From: an uncultured Verrucomicrobiales bacterium
GTDB lineage: Bacteria; Verrucomicrobiota; Verrucomicrobiia; Verrucomicrobiales; Akkermansiaceae
Direction: 5' to 3'
DNA length: 13,045 bases
Assembly: GCA_938001985.1 (NCBI GenBank)
Contig: CALLBE010000136.1
Location: forward strand, 1 to 13,045
The notes below the pieces were generated by a model, which saw only the letters and a program-made list of their open reading frames with translations, searched no databases and was not told the DNA's origin. The translations under genes were made by a program, and so were the position numbers. Of the stretch, positions 1 through 6,601 are shown piece by piece (the stretch's first letter is position 1; each line of letters begins with the position of its first letter).

Positions 1-1
1 A

Positions 2-826
2 ATCGAAGCCATGCCGATTGAATTAAAAAAGCTTGTCGAATTCTCCCGAGAGCTGAATGACAGCTGGTTCACAAAAAGCCAAACCATCATTGTCTACGGA
101 CAAGACAGCACCCTTGATTTTTTCCATAAAAAAACCACCCCTCAACAGCGGTTCATCGCTCATGGTCACAAAATGGGACTCGCCGTGATCGACCTCACTC
201 AACACCTCGCCCAAGATCCAGCCCCTTCGATAGGGACTTGGTGTTCCCAACTCATTAAAGATGTCACCACCCACGACCAGTGTGGCTGCCTATCCGTTCA
301 AAACGCTTACATTGTTAGCAAGGACCGTCAGGAGTTTGATTACTTTTTTGAACAACTTGCATTGGCCTTCGAACAAGAGGTCTCTGAGCCAGACCCCACT
401 CAACGCCCTTTGTCAACCAATGGTGCCATCGACAATCTAAGAGAAATCTACCATTTTAAAGCCGCTAATTCACTTAGTCATGAGGTGAAAATCAAAACCT
501 CAACGGACCTCTCTTGGACCTTAATTGCAGACCTTGATGAAAAATCTGATGCGAAGGAACAACTCCAGGCCTCTCCCACTGGCAATGTTCTTTTTCTTCA
601 TGAATTGAGAGACATTAAAGACCTCGCTAAGATACCACTCGCGCCACAGAACCGGTCTTCACTCGCTTTAGCCCCGTTTTCAAAACCACTAGCGCAGTCT
701 ATCAACACAGTCTTTCTTTCTCCAAAGATTTGCCCTCTAGGCAGTATTCAAAACAACTCAATATTCTGGCACTCAGACGGCTACGCCCCACTAGCTGAAT
801 TAGTTTCTTGGATTAATTTCCGTTAA
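2..826 (+). CDS. LuxC-type acyl-CoA reductase, 5' end outside window
   Basis: This is the C-terminal part of an acyl-CoA reductase of the LuxC family, which reduces fatty acyl-CoA (or acyl-enzyme) to fatty aldehyde with NADPH. Numbering from the ATG at position 11, the segment IVYG at 27-30 followed by a Q-R-F-I-A-H-G-H stretch near 46-53 matches the family's core. The stretch D89-Q-C-G-C93-L-S-V-Q aligns with the family DQxxCxSPQ motif, making C93 the likely acyl-accepting nucleophile; the usual Pro is Val here. The frame stays open through the first bases of the window (Ile-Glu-Ala before the first Met), and 271 residues is short for a family usually well over 330, so the ATG at 11 is probably internal. 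It is convergent with the next gene. Family assignment is by remembered motifs and fairly secure; the substrate is unknown. Confidence 0.72.
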   Translation: MEAMPIELKKLVEFSRELNDSWFTKSQTIIVYGQDSTLDFFHKKTTPQQRFIAHGHKMGLAVIDLTQHLAQDPAPSIGTWCSQLIKDVTTHDQCGCLSVQNAYIVSKDRQEFDYFFEQLALAFEQEVSEPDPTQRPLSTNGAIDNLREIYHFKAANSLSHEVKIKTSTDLSWTLIADLDEKSDAKEQLQASPTGNVLFLHELRDIKDLAKIPLAPQNRSSLALAPFSKPLAQSINTVFLSPKICPLGSIQNNSIFWHSDGYAPLAELVSWINFR

Positions 827-845
827 GAAATGACAAAAAATCTAA

Positions 846-879
846 TAAAAAACTGCCCCAGATAACGACCCGAGGCAGT
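846..879 (-). terminator. Intrinsic terminator of the outer-membrane protein gene
   Basis: Read on the minus strand, ACTGCCTC (872-879) pairs with GGGGCAGT (852-859), giving 8 bp with one G-T wobble around a 12-nt loop, followed directly by a run of six T and TATT. It lies 9 nt beyond the stop of the minus-strand barrel gene and so should end that transcript. On the plus strand the same hairpin is followed by a poorer T-rich stretch, so it may also help terminate the LuxC-type gene. Confidence 0.75.
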
Positions 880-887
880 GCTCTTAT

Positions 888-1700
888 TTAATAAACAAAG
901 CCCAAACCTATTTTAATAGTTTCGCCATTTCCATGATCAAGAACTGCTCTATAGTCAATAAAATCATGTTTCCACTCTACTCGCCCATGGATGGTGTCCG
1001 TGAACTTCCAGTAAAGAGCAGGCCCTGCTTTTAAAATATATGAACCATCATCCTCCCACTTTAAATCAGTATCCCAAGTTATTTGACCACTTGTACCGTA
1101 TCCAAATAGATTACGCCCAAAGTCAAAAAATGCACTTAACTCAAAGGGCTCTTCATCTTCAAAGGTCCATACATTTGCACCAACTCCAACAAACCACTCA
1201 GCGGTTTCAGTCTCATATCCAATAGATAATCCGACCCCCCACTCACCATCACCAATCGAATATTCATCTTGGTGGGCAAGTGGCACACGGAGCTGAGGCG
1301 CTAATGTCCAAGATCCTGAACGGCCATCTAAATTAAAATATTTCTTCAGAGGCAAAGCTAGAGTAAGATCACCAAATCCACTGTCAGTTTGCTTTTCCAC
1401 ATTGCCCTGAGAATTAATAATCTCTCGTTCTGCATGCATTATATATGGAATCTTAGCCGTGAGTCTAATCCATCGCTCCCATGTATAAACGCCTTCGATA
1501 TTTAAGATATGAACATCTTCAGTTAGTCCTTTCCCAACTTTTTTATCACCTAATAATAGATCACGCTTATGTCGGTATTCTTGAACGAATTGAAATCCAT
1601 ACCCATTACTCCAACGAGGCATTTTACTCATGACTGGTTGATCGGCTTGAACTACTGAATAACAACTAATAACCAACACAGAAAAAAGTGCCTTTTTCAT
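888..1700 (-). CDS. Outer-membrane beta-barrel protein, transporter/MetA-pathway-like
   Basis: The 270-residue product starts with a Sec signal peptide (MKK, hydrophobic core to about residue 19, then Q-A-D). The mature part is rich in aromatic and Gly residues in alternating patterns typical of amphipathic beta strands, for example around WERWIRLTAKIPY and WFVGVGANVWTF, and ends in G-L-G-F-V-Y with a terminal aromatic residue as in outer-membrane barrels. Its overall look resembles the 'phenol MetA degradation'-type outer-membrane family often annotated simply as transporter, but no specific substrate can be read off. It starts 16 nt after the stop of the HMA-like gene, so the two are probably co-transcribed. 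The start ATG has no obvious Shine-Dalgarno. Barrel assignment is likely; family name is tentative. Confidence 0.6.
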   Translation of the reverse strand: MKKALFSVLVISCYSVVQADQPVMSKMPRWSNGYGFQFVQEYRHKRDLLLGDKKVGKGLTEDVHILNIEGVYTWERWIRLTAKIPYIMHAEREIINSQGNVEKQTDSGFGDLTLALPLKKYFNLDGRSGSWTLAPQLRVPLAHQDEYSIGDGEWGVGLSIGYETETAEWFVGVGANVWTFEDEEPFELSAFFDFGRNLFGYGTSGQITWDTDLKWEDDGSYILKAGPALYWKFTDTIHGRVEWKHDFIDYRAVLDHGNGETIKIGLGFVY

Positions 1701-1716
1701 TATTAAATCTAGTCGT

Positions 1717-2130
1717 TTAGTTTTCGAGAGAAATCGATTTCAACTTTTTAGCATTTAGGGAATAGAGAGTTATCGGCTCATATCCAGCTCCTTTCACTGC
1801 TTTTTTTATAGCTTCTACATCAATAGACTTGCCTGGTTTTAATGAAATCGAAACGAGCTGAGAATGAACGTCCATGATGATACCTCTCTTTGGTTGGCTC
1901 TTGTCCACAAACTTAAGTTTTTGAAGCTTCTTTCTTACCCCTATTCCACACGATTCACATATCAGTCCTTTAGCATAAACCTGAATAGTGTTTGGTTTAG
2001 CTTTTAAAGTCCTTAGTGCCACAGTTTCACGTGATTTCTCTGAAATTTCAGTCGCGTGATTTTTTGTGTCTGCGTAGCTCAAACCTATGAATGATGTTGC
2101 CGCCAGAAGAGATATTAATATTTTTTTCAT
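1717..2130 (-). CDS. Exported HMA-like (heavy-metal-associated) domain protein
   Basis: From the ATG at 2130 the product is 137 residues with a textbook Sec signal peptide (MKKILISLLAATSFIGLSYA, then D21). Residues about 47-120 look like a ferredoxin-like HMA domain: T-I-Q-V-Y-A-K-G-L-I-C58-E-S-C61 corresponds to the metal-binding loop GMxCxxC, followed by an amphipathic helix, and A-V-K-G-A-G-Y-E-P near 111-119 is the usual closing helix-strand. There is an insert of about 10 residues after the first helix. A longer reading frame from a TTG at 2178 exists but would put 16 polar residues before the signal peptide, so the ATG is preferred. The role is probably periplasmic binding of Cu(I) or a similar soft metal; this is inferred from the CxxC and the neighbours. 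Confidence 0.62.
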   Translation of the reverse strand: MKKILISLLAATSFIGLSYADTKNHATEISEKSRETVALRTLKAKPNTIQVYAKGLICESCGIGVRKKLQKLKFVDKSQPKRGIIMDVHSQLVSISLKPGKSIDVEAIKKAVKGAGYEPITLYSLNAKKLKSISLEN

Positions 2131-2183
2131 ATTGATTAATTTATAATTTTTGAGACCTGATGAATGGGTACAAGTCAAAGACC

Positions 2184-2224
2184 CTACACTTAAAAATTGA
2201 GAATAATGCTGTGATTTCTACACT
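2184..2224. promoter_or_regulatory. Possible operator: two 7-bp direct repeats upstream of the HMA-like gene
   Basis: The 116-nt gap between the Cys/His-rich gene and the HMA-like gene holds two copies of CTACACT (2184-2190 and 2218-2224), 34 bp apart, about three helical turns, on the same face of the helix. On the minus strand they read AGTGTAG and precede a TTGACT (2173-2178) that could be a -35 element for the HMA-like gene, though no good -10 lies at the right distance. A short repeat pair can arise by chance, so this is only a candidate site. Confidence 0.18.
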
Positions 2225-2246
2225 ATTCCTCGCGCATAGGTAAATT

Positions 2247-2615
2247 TTATAAACGGTAAGTACAATATGTTATATTTCGAGACCTCTTAGGGAAAAAATC
2301 TGGAGGAGCTCCTCTTAACTGAGTTGTTGATAGAGTTGGGAGCAGTTCCCATTCTTCGATATTAACAGCCGTTATGAGCCTCTCTACTTCAGGAAATAAT
2401 TTTTCTTCCTGGTTTTTCTCTATAATAAAAGTTTTTTGATCGTGAATACAAGACTCAGCAACATCTTCAGAATCCTTTGATTTGTCATTTTCATGCTGAG
2501 AGCAACAGGAAAACTCAGAAACCTCTTGGGATAAATGAGCATGACCACATACACATACAGGCATGACTGCCATAAGGGCCATGAACATAGTTGTTGCTGT
2601 GTGAAGAATCCTCAT
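2247..2615 (-). CDS. Small exported Cys/His-rich protein, possibly metal-binding
   Basis: I do not recognise a named family. The 122-residue product begins with a hydrophobic, Met-rich signal-like segment (about residues 6-22) and then has closely spaced potential metal ligands: C21, C23, H25, H27, a C37-C38 pair, H41, C56 and H58. A highly charged stretch lies between about 42 and 55. The C-terminal half has no Cys cluster apart from C117 and carries a short L-R-G-A-P-P-D-F-F segment. Small secreted proteins of this CxCxHxH / CCxxH type are often found beside copper or silver efflux genes in Gram-negative bacteria, which fits the HMA-like protein downstream. If C21 or C23 lies at the cleavage site it could instead be a lipoprotein. 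The gene is AT-rich compared with guaB and argH and lies 57 nt downstream of tRNA-Val. Confidence 0.5.
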   Translation of the reverse strand: MRILHTATTMFMALMAVMPVCVCGHAHLSQEVSEFSCCSQHENDKSKDSEDVAESCIHDQKTFIIEKNQEEKLFPEVERLITAVNIEEWELLPTLSTTQLRGAPPDFFPKRSRNITYCTYRL

Positions 2616-2672
2616 TACAAGCTGTAAAGCGAACCCACTTATAAAAGTAGTTTTTATTTTTTATATAAAAAA

Positions 2673-2747
2673 TGGTGCACGATACTGGATTTGAACCAGT
2701 GACCTCTACCATGTCAAGGTATTGCTCTACCACTGAGCTAATCATGC
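2673..2747 (-). tRNA. tRNA-Val (anticodon GAC), CCA encoded
   Basis: The cloverleaf folds fully: a 7-bp acceptor stem (GCATGAT with ATCGTGC, one T-G wobble), D arm GCTC-AGTGGTA-GAGC, anticodon loop TTGACAT with anticodon GAC at 2713-2715 of the plus strand, a 5-nt variable loop, and T arm ACTGG-TTCAAAT-CCAGT. The discriminator A and CCA end (2673-2676) are encoded in the DNA. The first pair of the anticodon stem (27-43) is an A-G mismatch, leaving four good pairs. GAC reads the valine codons GUC and GUU. Confidence 0.95.
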
Positions 2748-2769
2748 TTAAGTCCTAAAAGGGACGTAC

Positions 2770-2799
2770 ACTCTAATTCATCTATGAACGATGACGCAA
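2770..2799 (-). promoter_or_regulatory. Candidate sigma-70-type promoter of tRNA-Val
   Basis: On the minus strand TTGCGT (2794-2799) is followed after 18 nt by TAGAGT (2770-2775), about 22 nt before the first tRNA base. Both boxes are partial matches to TTGACA and TATAAT. The position is right for a tRNA promoter, but the match is modest. Confidence 0.3.
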
Positions 2800-2827
2800 T
2801 ACTTTATCTTAAAAATCTTTAAAAAAA

Positions 2828-3097
2828 TCACTCGGCTGAGTCTGCGTCTTCTGCCTTCTCTTTTTTAGGAGGCACGGGATCAAAACCGAACCCTCCCCAG
2901 GGCTGGCAACGCAGTATCCGAAGCGTGGATAACCACCCTCCTTTTAAAAAACCGTGCTCCCTCAACGCCGTGATCGCGTACTCCGAGCACGTTGGTGTGA
3001 ACCGGCAGCACCCCGAGGGCGCTCCCATCAAGTGATTTTTGATAGGAGAGATATATTTTTGAGACCCTTTGAGTAAAAATATAAGCCCCGAGGACAT
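2828..3097 (-). CDS. yidD: YidD, membrane protein insertion efficiency factor
   Basis: The 89-residue product is a small membrane-associated protein that helps YidC/Sec-dependent insertion of inner-membrane proteins. The family signature is intact: an N-terminal amphipathic/hydrophobic segment (L6-K10, then Y-I-S-P), the cysteine motif C30[10 protein letters not shown]40, a helix ending in [14 protein letters not shown] (63-76), and a short charged tail. Length is normal for the family. yidD commonly sits between rnpA and yidC near rpmH; here it is instead 3 nt downstream of an ABM-domain gene and upstream of tRNA-Val, so it is presumably transcribed with the ABM gene. Confidence 0.93.
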   Translation of the reverse strand: MSSGLIFLLKGSQKYISPIKNHLMGAPSGCCRFTPTCSEYAITALREHGFLKGGWLSTLRILRCQPWGGFGFDPVPPKKEKAEDADSAE

Positions 3098-3100
3098 GGC

Positions 3101-3406
3101 TTAGGCCGATTGAAGGATTTGAATACTGACACCCTCAACCATATCTTGCGTATCTTCTTTAAAGCTTTTCATATGAGGGGCTTCAAAGTGAGCGTACAAA
3201 TCATCTAAAGATTCCCACTTTTCAATGACGGTGAAGGTGGTTTCTGCTTCTTCATGAGCAGGTAGAATACTATCCAAATGAACTGCCGGCGTATATTCCA
3301 CACAGCCTTTCTCGGCTAAAACATGCGGAACATTCGCTTTAAAAATAGGAATAAAGGCATTAAACTCACTTGGTTTGACTGAAATTGAAGCTAGGACATG
3401 AACCAT
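3101..3406 (-). CDS. ABM-family (antibiotic biosynthesis monooxygenase / YgiN-like) protein
   Basis: The 101-residue product fits the single ABM domain, a dimeric ferredoxin-like fold that includes quinol monooxygenases such as YgiN. The pattern is typical: a first strand (V-H-V-L-A-S-I-S-V-K), a helix with P-H-V-L-A-E-K-G-C-V-E-Y, then F-T-V-I-E-K-W-E-S-L-D-D-L-Y-A-H-F-E-A-P-H-M near 58-79, which carries the conserved E-x-W and the H-x3-P-H helix. Members act without metal or cofactor on quinols or other aromatics, but many have no known substrate, so no reaction is claimed here. It is the first gene of a pair with yidD and diverges from guaB. Confidence 0.8.
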   Translation of the reverse strand: MVHVLASISVKPSEFNAFIPIFKANVPHVLAEKGCVEYTPAVHLDSILPAHEEAETTFTVIEKWESLDDLYAHFEAPHMKSFKEDTQDMVEGVSIQILQSA

Positions 3407-3451
3407 AGAAGTAGCTTAGTTTTTTTGAAGATTTAGATCGAGCGAAAATCA

Positions 3452-3480
3452 ATTATATTTCTCTCTTGATTTATACAAAA
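3452..3480 (-). promoter_or_regulatory. Candidate promoter of the ABM-yidD pair
   Basis: On the minus strand an exact TATAAT (3452-3457) is preceded at 17 nt by TTTTGT (3475-3480), giving a predicted leader of about 39 nt before the ABM start. It lies in a 93-nt AT-rich divergent gap shared with guaB. For guaB the best plus-strand pair is TTGATT (3466-3471), 17 nt, TTTAAT (3489-3494), which would leave an almost leaderless message and is less certain. Confidence 0.4.
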
Positions 3481-3499
3481 CTTCTAATTTTAATCGGAC

Positions 3500-4963
3500 A
3501 TGGAAAAGTTTATTGAAGGATTATCATTTGATGATGTTCTACTGGTGCCTCAGCTCTCTGAGATCTTGCCAAGTGATGTCTCACTTGAGACCGATTTTTT
3601 ACCGAATATTCGTTTGAATATCCCCGTCATTTCTTCGGCGATGGACACGGTTACGGAAGACGCTTTGGCAATTGCACTCGCTCGAGAAGGTGGCATTGGC
3701 GTTATTCACCGTAACAATACAATTGAAGAACAAGCCAACATGGTGCGCCGTGTGAAGCGTTCGGAAAGCTCAGTCATTGAAGACCCTTACACGGTTTCCC
3801 CAGACATCACGGTTTCCGAAATGGATGACTTGAAAGCATCCTTAGGTGTCTCAGGCTTCCCTGTAGTTGAAGCCAATGGCGAGTTGGTTGGTATTATCAC
3901 TGGTCGTGACATTCGCCACTTAGATAATCGAAGCTTAACCGTGAGAGAAATCATGACGCCAAAGAGTCGCATGGTCTCCGCTCCTGACGGCACCAGCCCA
4001 GAAGAAGCTAGAGATATCTTATATGACAACCGTGTTGAAAAACTCCCACTGGTTGACAGCAACGGTAAGCTAACAGGCCTCATCACCGGTGCTGATATCG
4101 AAAACCGACTCACCTTCACCAATGCCTCAAAAGACGAATCCGGTCACCTCGTGTGTGGTGCCGCGGTGGGCGTGGGTGATGAATACCTTGAACGAGCAAA
4201 AGCTCTCGAAGAAGCCGGAGCAGACGCTCTCTTCATCGACGCCGCAACAGGTCACACCTCACGTGTTCTCTCCGTCATCCGTCATCTTAAATCTGAAGTC
4301 TCTCTCCCTATTGTTGCGGGTAATGTCGTCACCGAACAAGGAGCGAAAGACCTCATCGATGCTGGCGCCAGTGCGATTAAGATTGGTGTGGGTCCAGGTT
4401 CTATCTGCACCACTCGAGTGGTCGCTGGTGTTGGGATGCCACAATTCACGGCTATTCAAAACGCAGCTGCTTATGCTAAAACTAAAGGAGTCACCGTCAT
4501 CGCTGATGGTGGAATCCGCTACTCAGGCGATGTGGTCAAGGCCCTAGCTGCTGGGGCTGGTTGCGTCATGTTAGGTTCTCTCTTAGCAGGCACTTCCGAG
4601 TCTCCAGGTCAAATGGTGAACTACCAAGGTCGTCAGTTCAAATCCTACCGTGGCATGGGCTCGTTAGGAGCGATGAATAAAGGGAAAGGCTCAGCAAAAG
4701 ACCGTTACGCTCAAAATGCTTCCGGTAAAATGGTGGCAGAAGGTGTCGAAGGTCGCGTTCCTTATAAAGGTTCCCTCTCTGATGTTGTGTTCCAATTGAT
4801 GGGCGGACTTCGTTCAGGTATGGGGTATGTCGGTGCCAATACGATCACCAATCTTCAAGAGCGAGCTCAGTTCACCAAGATCACCTCAGGTGGCTTACGT
4901 GAAAGCCACGCTCATGACATCATGATCACCGAAGAGCCAACCAACTACCGAACGCTCTCCTAA
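3500..4963 (+). CDS. guaB: Inosine-5'-monophosphate dehydrogenase
   Basis: IMP dehydrogenase oxidises IMP to XMP with NAD+, the committed step of guanine nucleotide synthesis in the cytosol. All 487 residues are present, the usual length. The N-terminus ([10 protein letters not shown]) and S-S-A-M-D-T-V-T-E near 45-53 are family hallmarks. Two CBS domains occupy roughly residues 92-205 and normally sense adenine/guanine nucleotides. The catalytic loop G-P-G-S-I-C303-T-T-R carries the nucleophilic cysteine. The phosphate-binding A-D-G-G-I-R and M-L-G-S-L-L-A-G-T segments follow, and the mobile flap includes Y-R-G-M-G-S. The start has only a weak GGA three bases upstream and no true Shine-Dalgarno. 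It diverges from the ABM-yidD pair and is followed by a strong terminator, so it is probably monocistronic. Confidence 0.97.
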   Translation: MEKFIEGLSFDDVLLVPQLSEILPSDVSLETDFLPNIRLNIPVISSAMDTVTEDALAIALAREGGIGVIHRNNTIEEQANMVRRVKRSESSVIEDPYTVSPDITVSEMDDLKASLGVSGFPVVEANGELVGIITGRDIRHLDNRSLTVREIMTPKSRMVSAPDGTSPEEARDILYDNRVEKLPLVDSNGKLTGLITGADIENRLTFTNASKDESGHLVCGAAVGVGDEYLERAKALEEAGADALFIDAATGHTSRVLSVIRHLKSEVSLPIVAGNVVTEQGAKDLIDAGASAIKIGVGPGSICTTRVVAGVGMPQFTAIQNAAAYAKTKGVTVIADGGIRYSGDVVKALAAGAGCVMLGSLLAGTSESPGQMVNYQGRQFKSYRGMGSLGAMNKGKGSAKDRYAQNASGKMVAEGVEGRVPYKGSLSDVVFQLMGGLRSGMGYVGANTITNLQERAQFTKITSGGLRESHAHDIMITEEPTNYRTLS

Positions 4964-5016
4964 GCCCTCCTAAGGTTTATTTTAGAAAAAACAAAAGCTT
5001 ACATCAGTTTTACCCC

Positions 5017-5064
5017 AAGGCCGCTCAGTCTCTTAAAAAGACTCAGCGGCCTTGTTTATTATTT
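5017..5064 (+). terminator. Intrinsic terminator downstream of guaB
   Basis: AAGGCCGCTCAGTCT (5017-5031) and AGACTCAGCGGCCTT (5039-5053) form a 15-bp stem with a single central C-C mismatch and a 7-nt loop, followed by GTTTATTATTT. It ends the guaB transcript 54 nt past its stop and separates it from argH. The near-symmetric arms, with A-rich sequence on the left, could also work weakly on the other strand, but no minus-strand gene needs it. Confidence 0.9.
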
Positions 5065-5144
5065 CCTGAGAACCTCTGGTTAAATAAAAATGAATTTTAC
5101 CGTTGGCTCTAGGCATTAAGTCATTAAGCTTGGCTTATAACGTT

Positions 5145-6512
5145 ATGTGGAAAGGCCGTTTTTCTAAGCAAACAGCAGATTTGGTTCAACAATTTGGGGA
5201 GTCCATTTCTTATGATTGGCGAATGTACCGTCAGGATATTCGAGGTTCAATTGCTCACGCTCGCGCCCAGCTAAAATTCGGCACCCTCACTCAAGAGGAA
5301 TTTGATTCCATTGAAAAAGGGTTAAAAGAAATTGAGACCGAGATCGAAGCAGGTGAGTTTGAGTTCTCAACTGAGCTCGAAGATATTCACATGAATATCG
5401 AATCAGCGCTCACGGCACGAATTGGCGACGCTGGGGCAAAGCTTCACACCGCTCGCTCAAGAAATGACCAAGTCGCTACCGACACTCGTTTGTATTGTCG
5501 AGATGAAGCAATCGAAATCGAAGGCCTCATCCGAGCGTTCCAATCTGTTTTAGTCAAAGTGGCCAAAGACAACCAAGAGGTTATTTTGCCAGGTTACACT
5601 CACTTACAGAGAGGTCAGCCCGTCTTGTTTTCTCACCATTTACTGGCTTATGTTGAAATGTTGGACAGGGACTTGGGTCGTCTGCGTGACTGCCGCCAAC
5701 GCTTCAATGTCTCGCCTCTCGGTTCTGGTGCTTTAGCCGGCTCGACCATCAACTTAGACCGCAATCAAATTGCCGAAGAGTTGGGTTTTGACACAATCAC
5801 TCGCAACTCAATGGATGCGATTTCTGACCGTGACTACATCGCAGAGCTTCTCTTCACTTTCTCACTCATTGGCACTCACTTATCAAGGCTCTCTGAGGAT
5901 GCAATTTTATGGTGCTCCGCTGAGTTTGGATTCGTGACTTTTTCTGATGAACACACCACAGGTTCTTCTTTGATGCCTCAGAAAAAAAATCCTGATGTGT
6001 GCGAAATCACTCGAGGAAAAACAGGTCGTTTGAATGGTAATTTAGTGTCCATTCTCACCGCTATCAAAGGCCTGCCTTTGACCTACAACCGTGATTTACA
6101 AGAAGACAAAGAACCGCTCTTTGATTCGATCGACACCATCAAACTCACTCTCCAAGTGAACACTGAAATGTTCGCTGAGATGACCATTAATAACGAGCGT
6201 TGCTTAGAAGCCGCTAGCGATCCGCTTCTTCTCGCGACTGATTTGGCTGATTACTTGGTTAAAAAAGGCGTTCCTTTCCGCTCAGCGCATGAACTCGTAG
6301 GCAAGGCTGTCGCTATTTCTGCTGACACCCATACGCCACTGGATAAGCTGAGCTTAGAACAGCTTCAGAGCATTTCAGACGCTTACGAAGCGGATGCGTT
6401 CGATGTGTTTGATCTTCAAACTGCTTTGAACAACAGAACAAATTTAGGCGCTCCAAACTTCGAGAATTCTAAGAAGTTAATCGAATTCTGGGAAACTGAA
6501 ATTCAGTCGTAA
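5145..6512 (+). CDS. argH: Argininosuccinate lyase
   Basis: Argininosuccinate lyase splits argininosuccinate into arginine and fumarate, the last step of arginine synthesis, as a cytosolic tetramer of the fumarase/aspartase superfamily. From the ATG at 5145 the product is 455 residues, normal for the family, and opens with M-W-K-G-R-F, the usual ArgH beginning. An in-frame TTG at 5103 would add 14 residues with no counterpart in the family, so it is not used. The signature G273-S-S-L-M-P-Q-K-K-N-P contains the catalytic-loop serine, and T-H153-L-Q-R-G-Q-P holds the conserved histidine. H-T-A-R-S-R-N-D-Q-V and Y-N-R-D-L-Q-E-D-K are also present. No other arg gene is adjacent, so it appears to stand alone. 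It converges with ftsY. Confidence 0.97.
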   Translation: MWKGRFSKQTADLVQQFGESISYDWRMYRQDIRGSIAHARAQLKFGTLTQEEFDSIEKGLKEIETEIEAGEFEFSTELEDIHMNIESALTARIGDAGAKLHTARSRNDQVATDTRLYCRDEAIEIEGLIRAFQSVLVKVAKDNQEVILPGYTHLQRGQPVLFSHHLLAYVEMLDRDLGRLRDCRQRFNVSPLGSGALAGSTINLDRNQIAEELGFDTITRNSMDAISDRDYIAELLFTFSLIGTHLSRLSEDAILWCSAEFGFVTFSDEHTTGSSLMPQKKNPDVCEITRGKTGRLNGNLVSILTAIKGLPLTYNRDLQEDKEPLFDSIDTIKLTLQVNTEMFAEMTINNERCLEAASDPLLLATDLADYLVKKGVPFRSAHELVGKAVAISADTHTPLDKLSLEQLQSISDAYEADAFDVFDLQTALNNRTNLGAPNFENSKKLIEFWETEIQS

Positions 6513-6520
6513 GCTGATTT

Positions 6521-6570
6521 AAAAAAGGGGCGTGGCGGAAGAAAAACCTAGCCGCATTTTCAGCCCCTTT
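6521..6570 (-). terminator. Terminator in the argH/ftsY convergent gap, best for ftsY
   Basis: AAAGGGGC (6524-6531) and GCCCCTTT (6563-6570) are perfectly complementary, with a smaller GCGG/CCGC pair nested inside the intervening 31 nt. On the minus strand the last arm runs straight into six T, then AAAT, as expected for an intrinsic terminator 32 nt beyond the ftsY stop. On the plus strand only three T follow, so termination of argH there would be weaker. Confidence 0.6.
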
Positions 6571-6601
6571 GCTATTAGCACATCAATACTTAAACTACCT
6601 C

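Noticed and set aside
2673..2690. Duplicate of the tRNA-Val 3' end as an att site for an integrated element
   Set aside because: I looked for a copy of the 3' end of the tRNA in the 827-890 gap and through the trio and saw none, and there is no integrase gene in the window.
2515..2745. Minus-strand 76-codon frame across the tRNA and the start of the Cys/His-rich gene
   Set aside because: Its first part (V-T-G-S-N-P-V-S-type residues) is simply the T arm and anticodon region of tRNA-Val translated; the rest is out of frame with the real gene.
4089..4547. Plus-strand 152-codon frame inside guaB
   Set aside because: It is a frame-shifted shadow of the well-conserved guaB barrel; the protein it gives has no recognisable fold.
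5103..5144. Longer argH starting at TTG 5103
   Set aside because: The added 14 residues have no counterpart in the family, whose proteins start just before the W-x-G-R-F motif; the ATG at 5145 gives exactly that.
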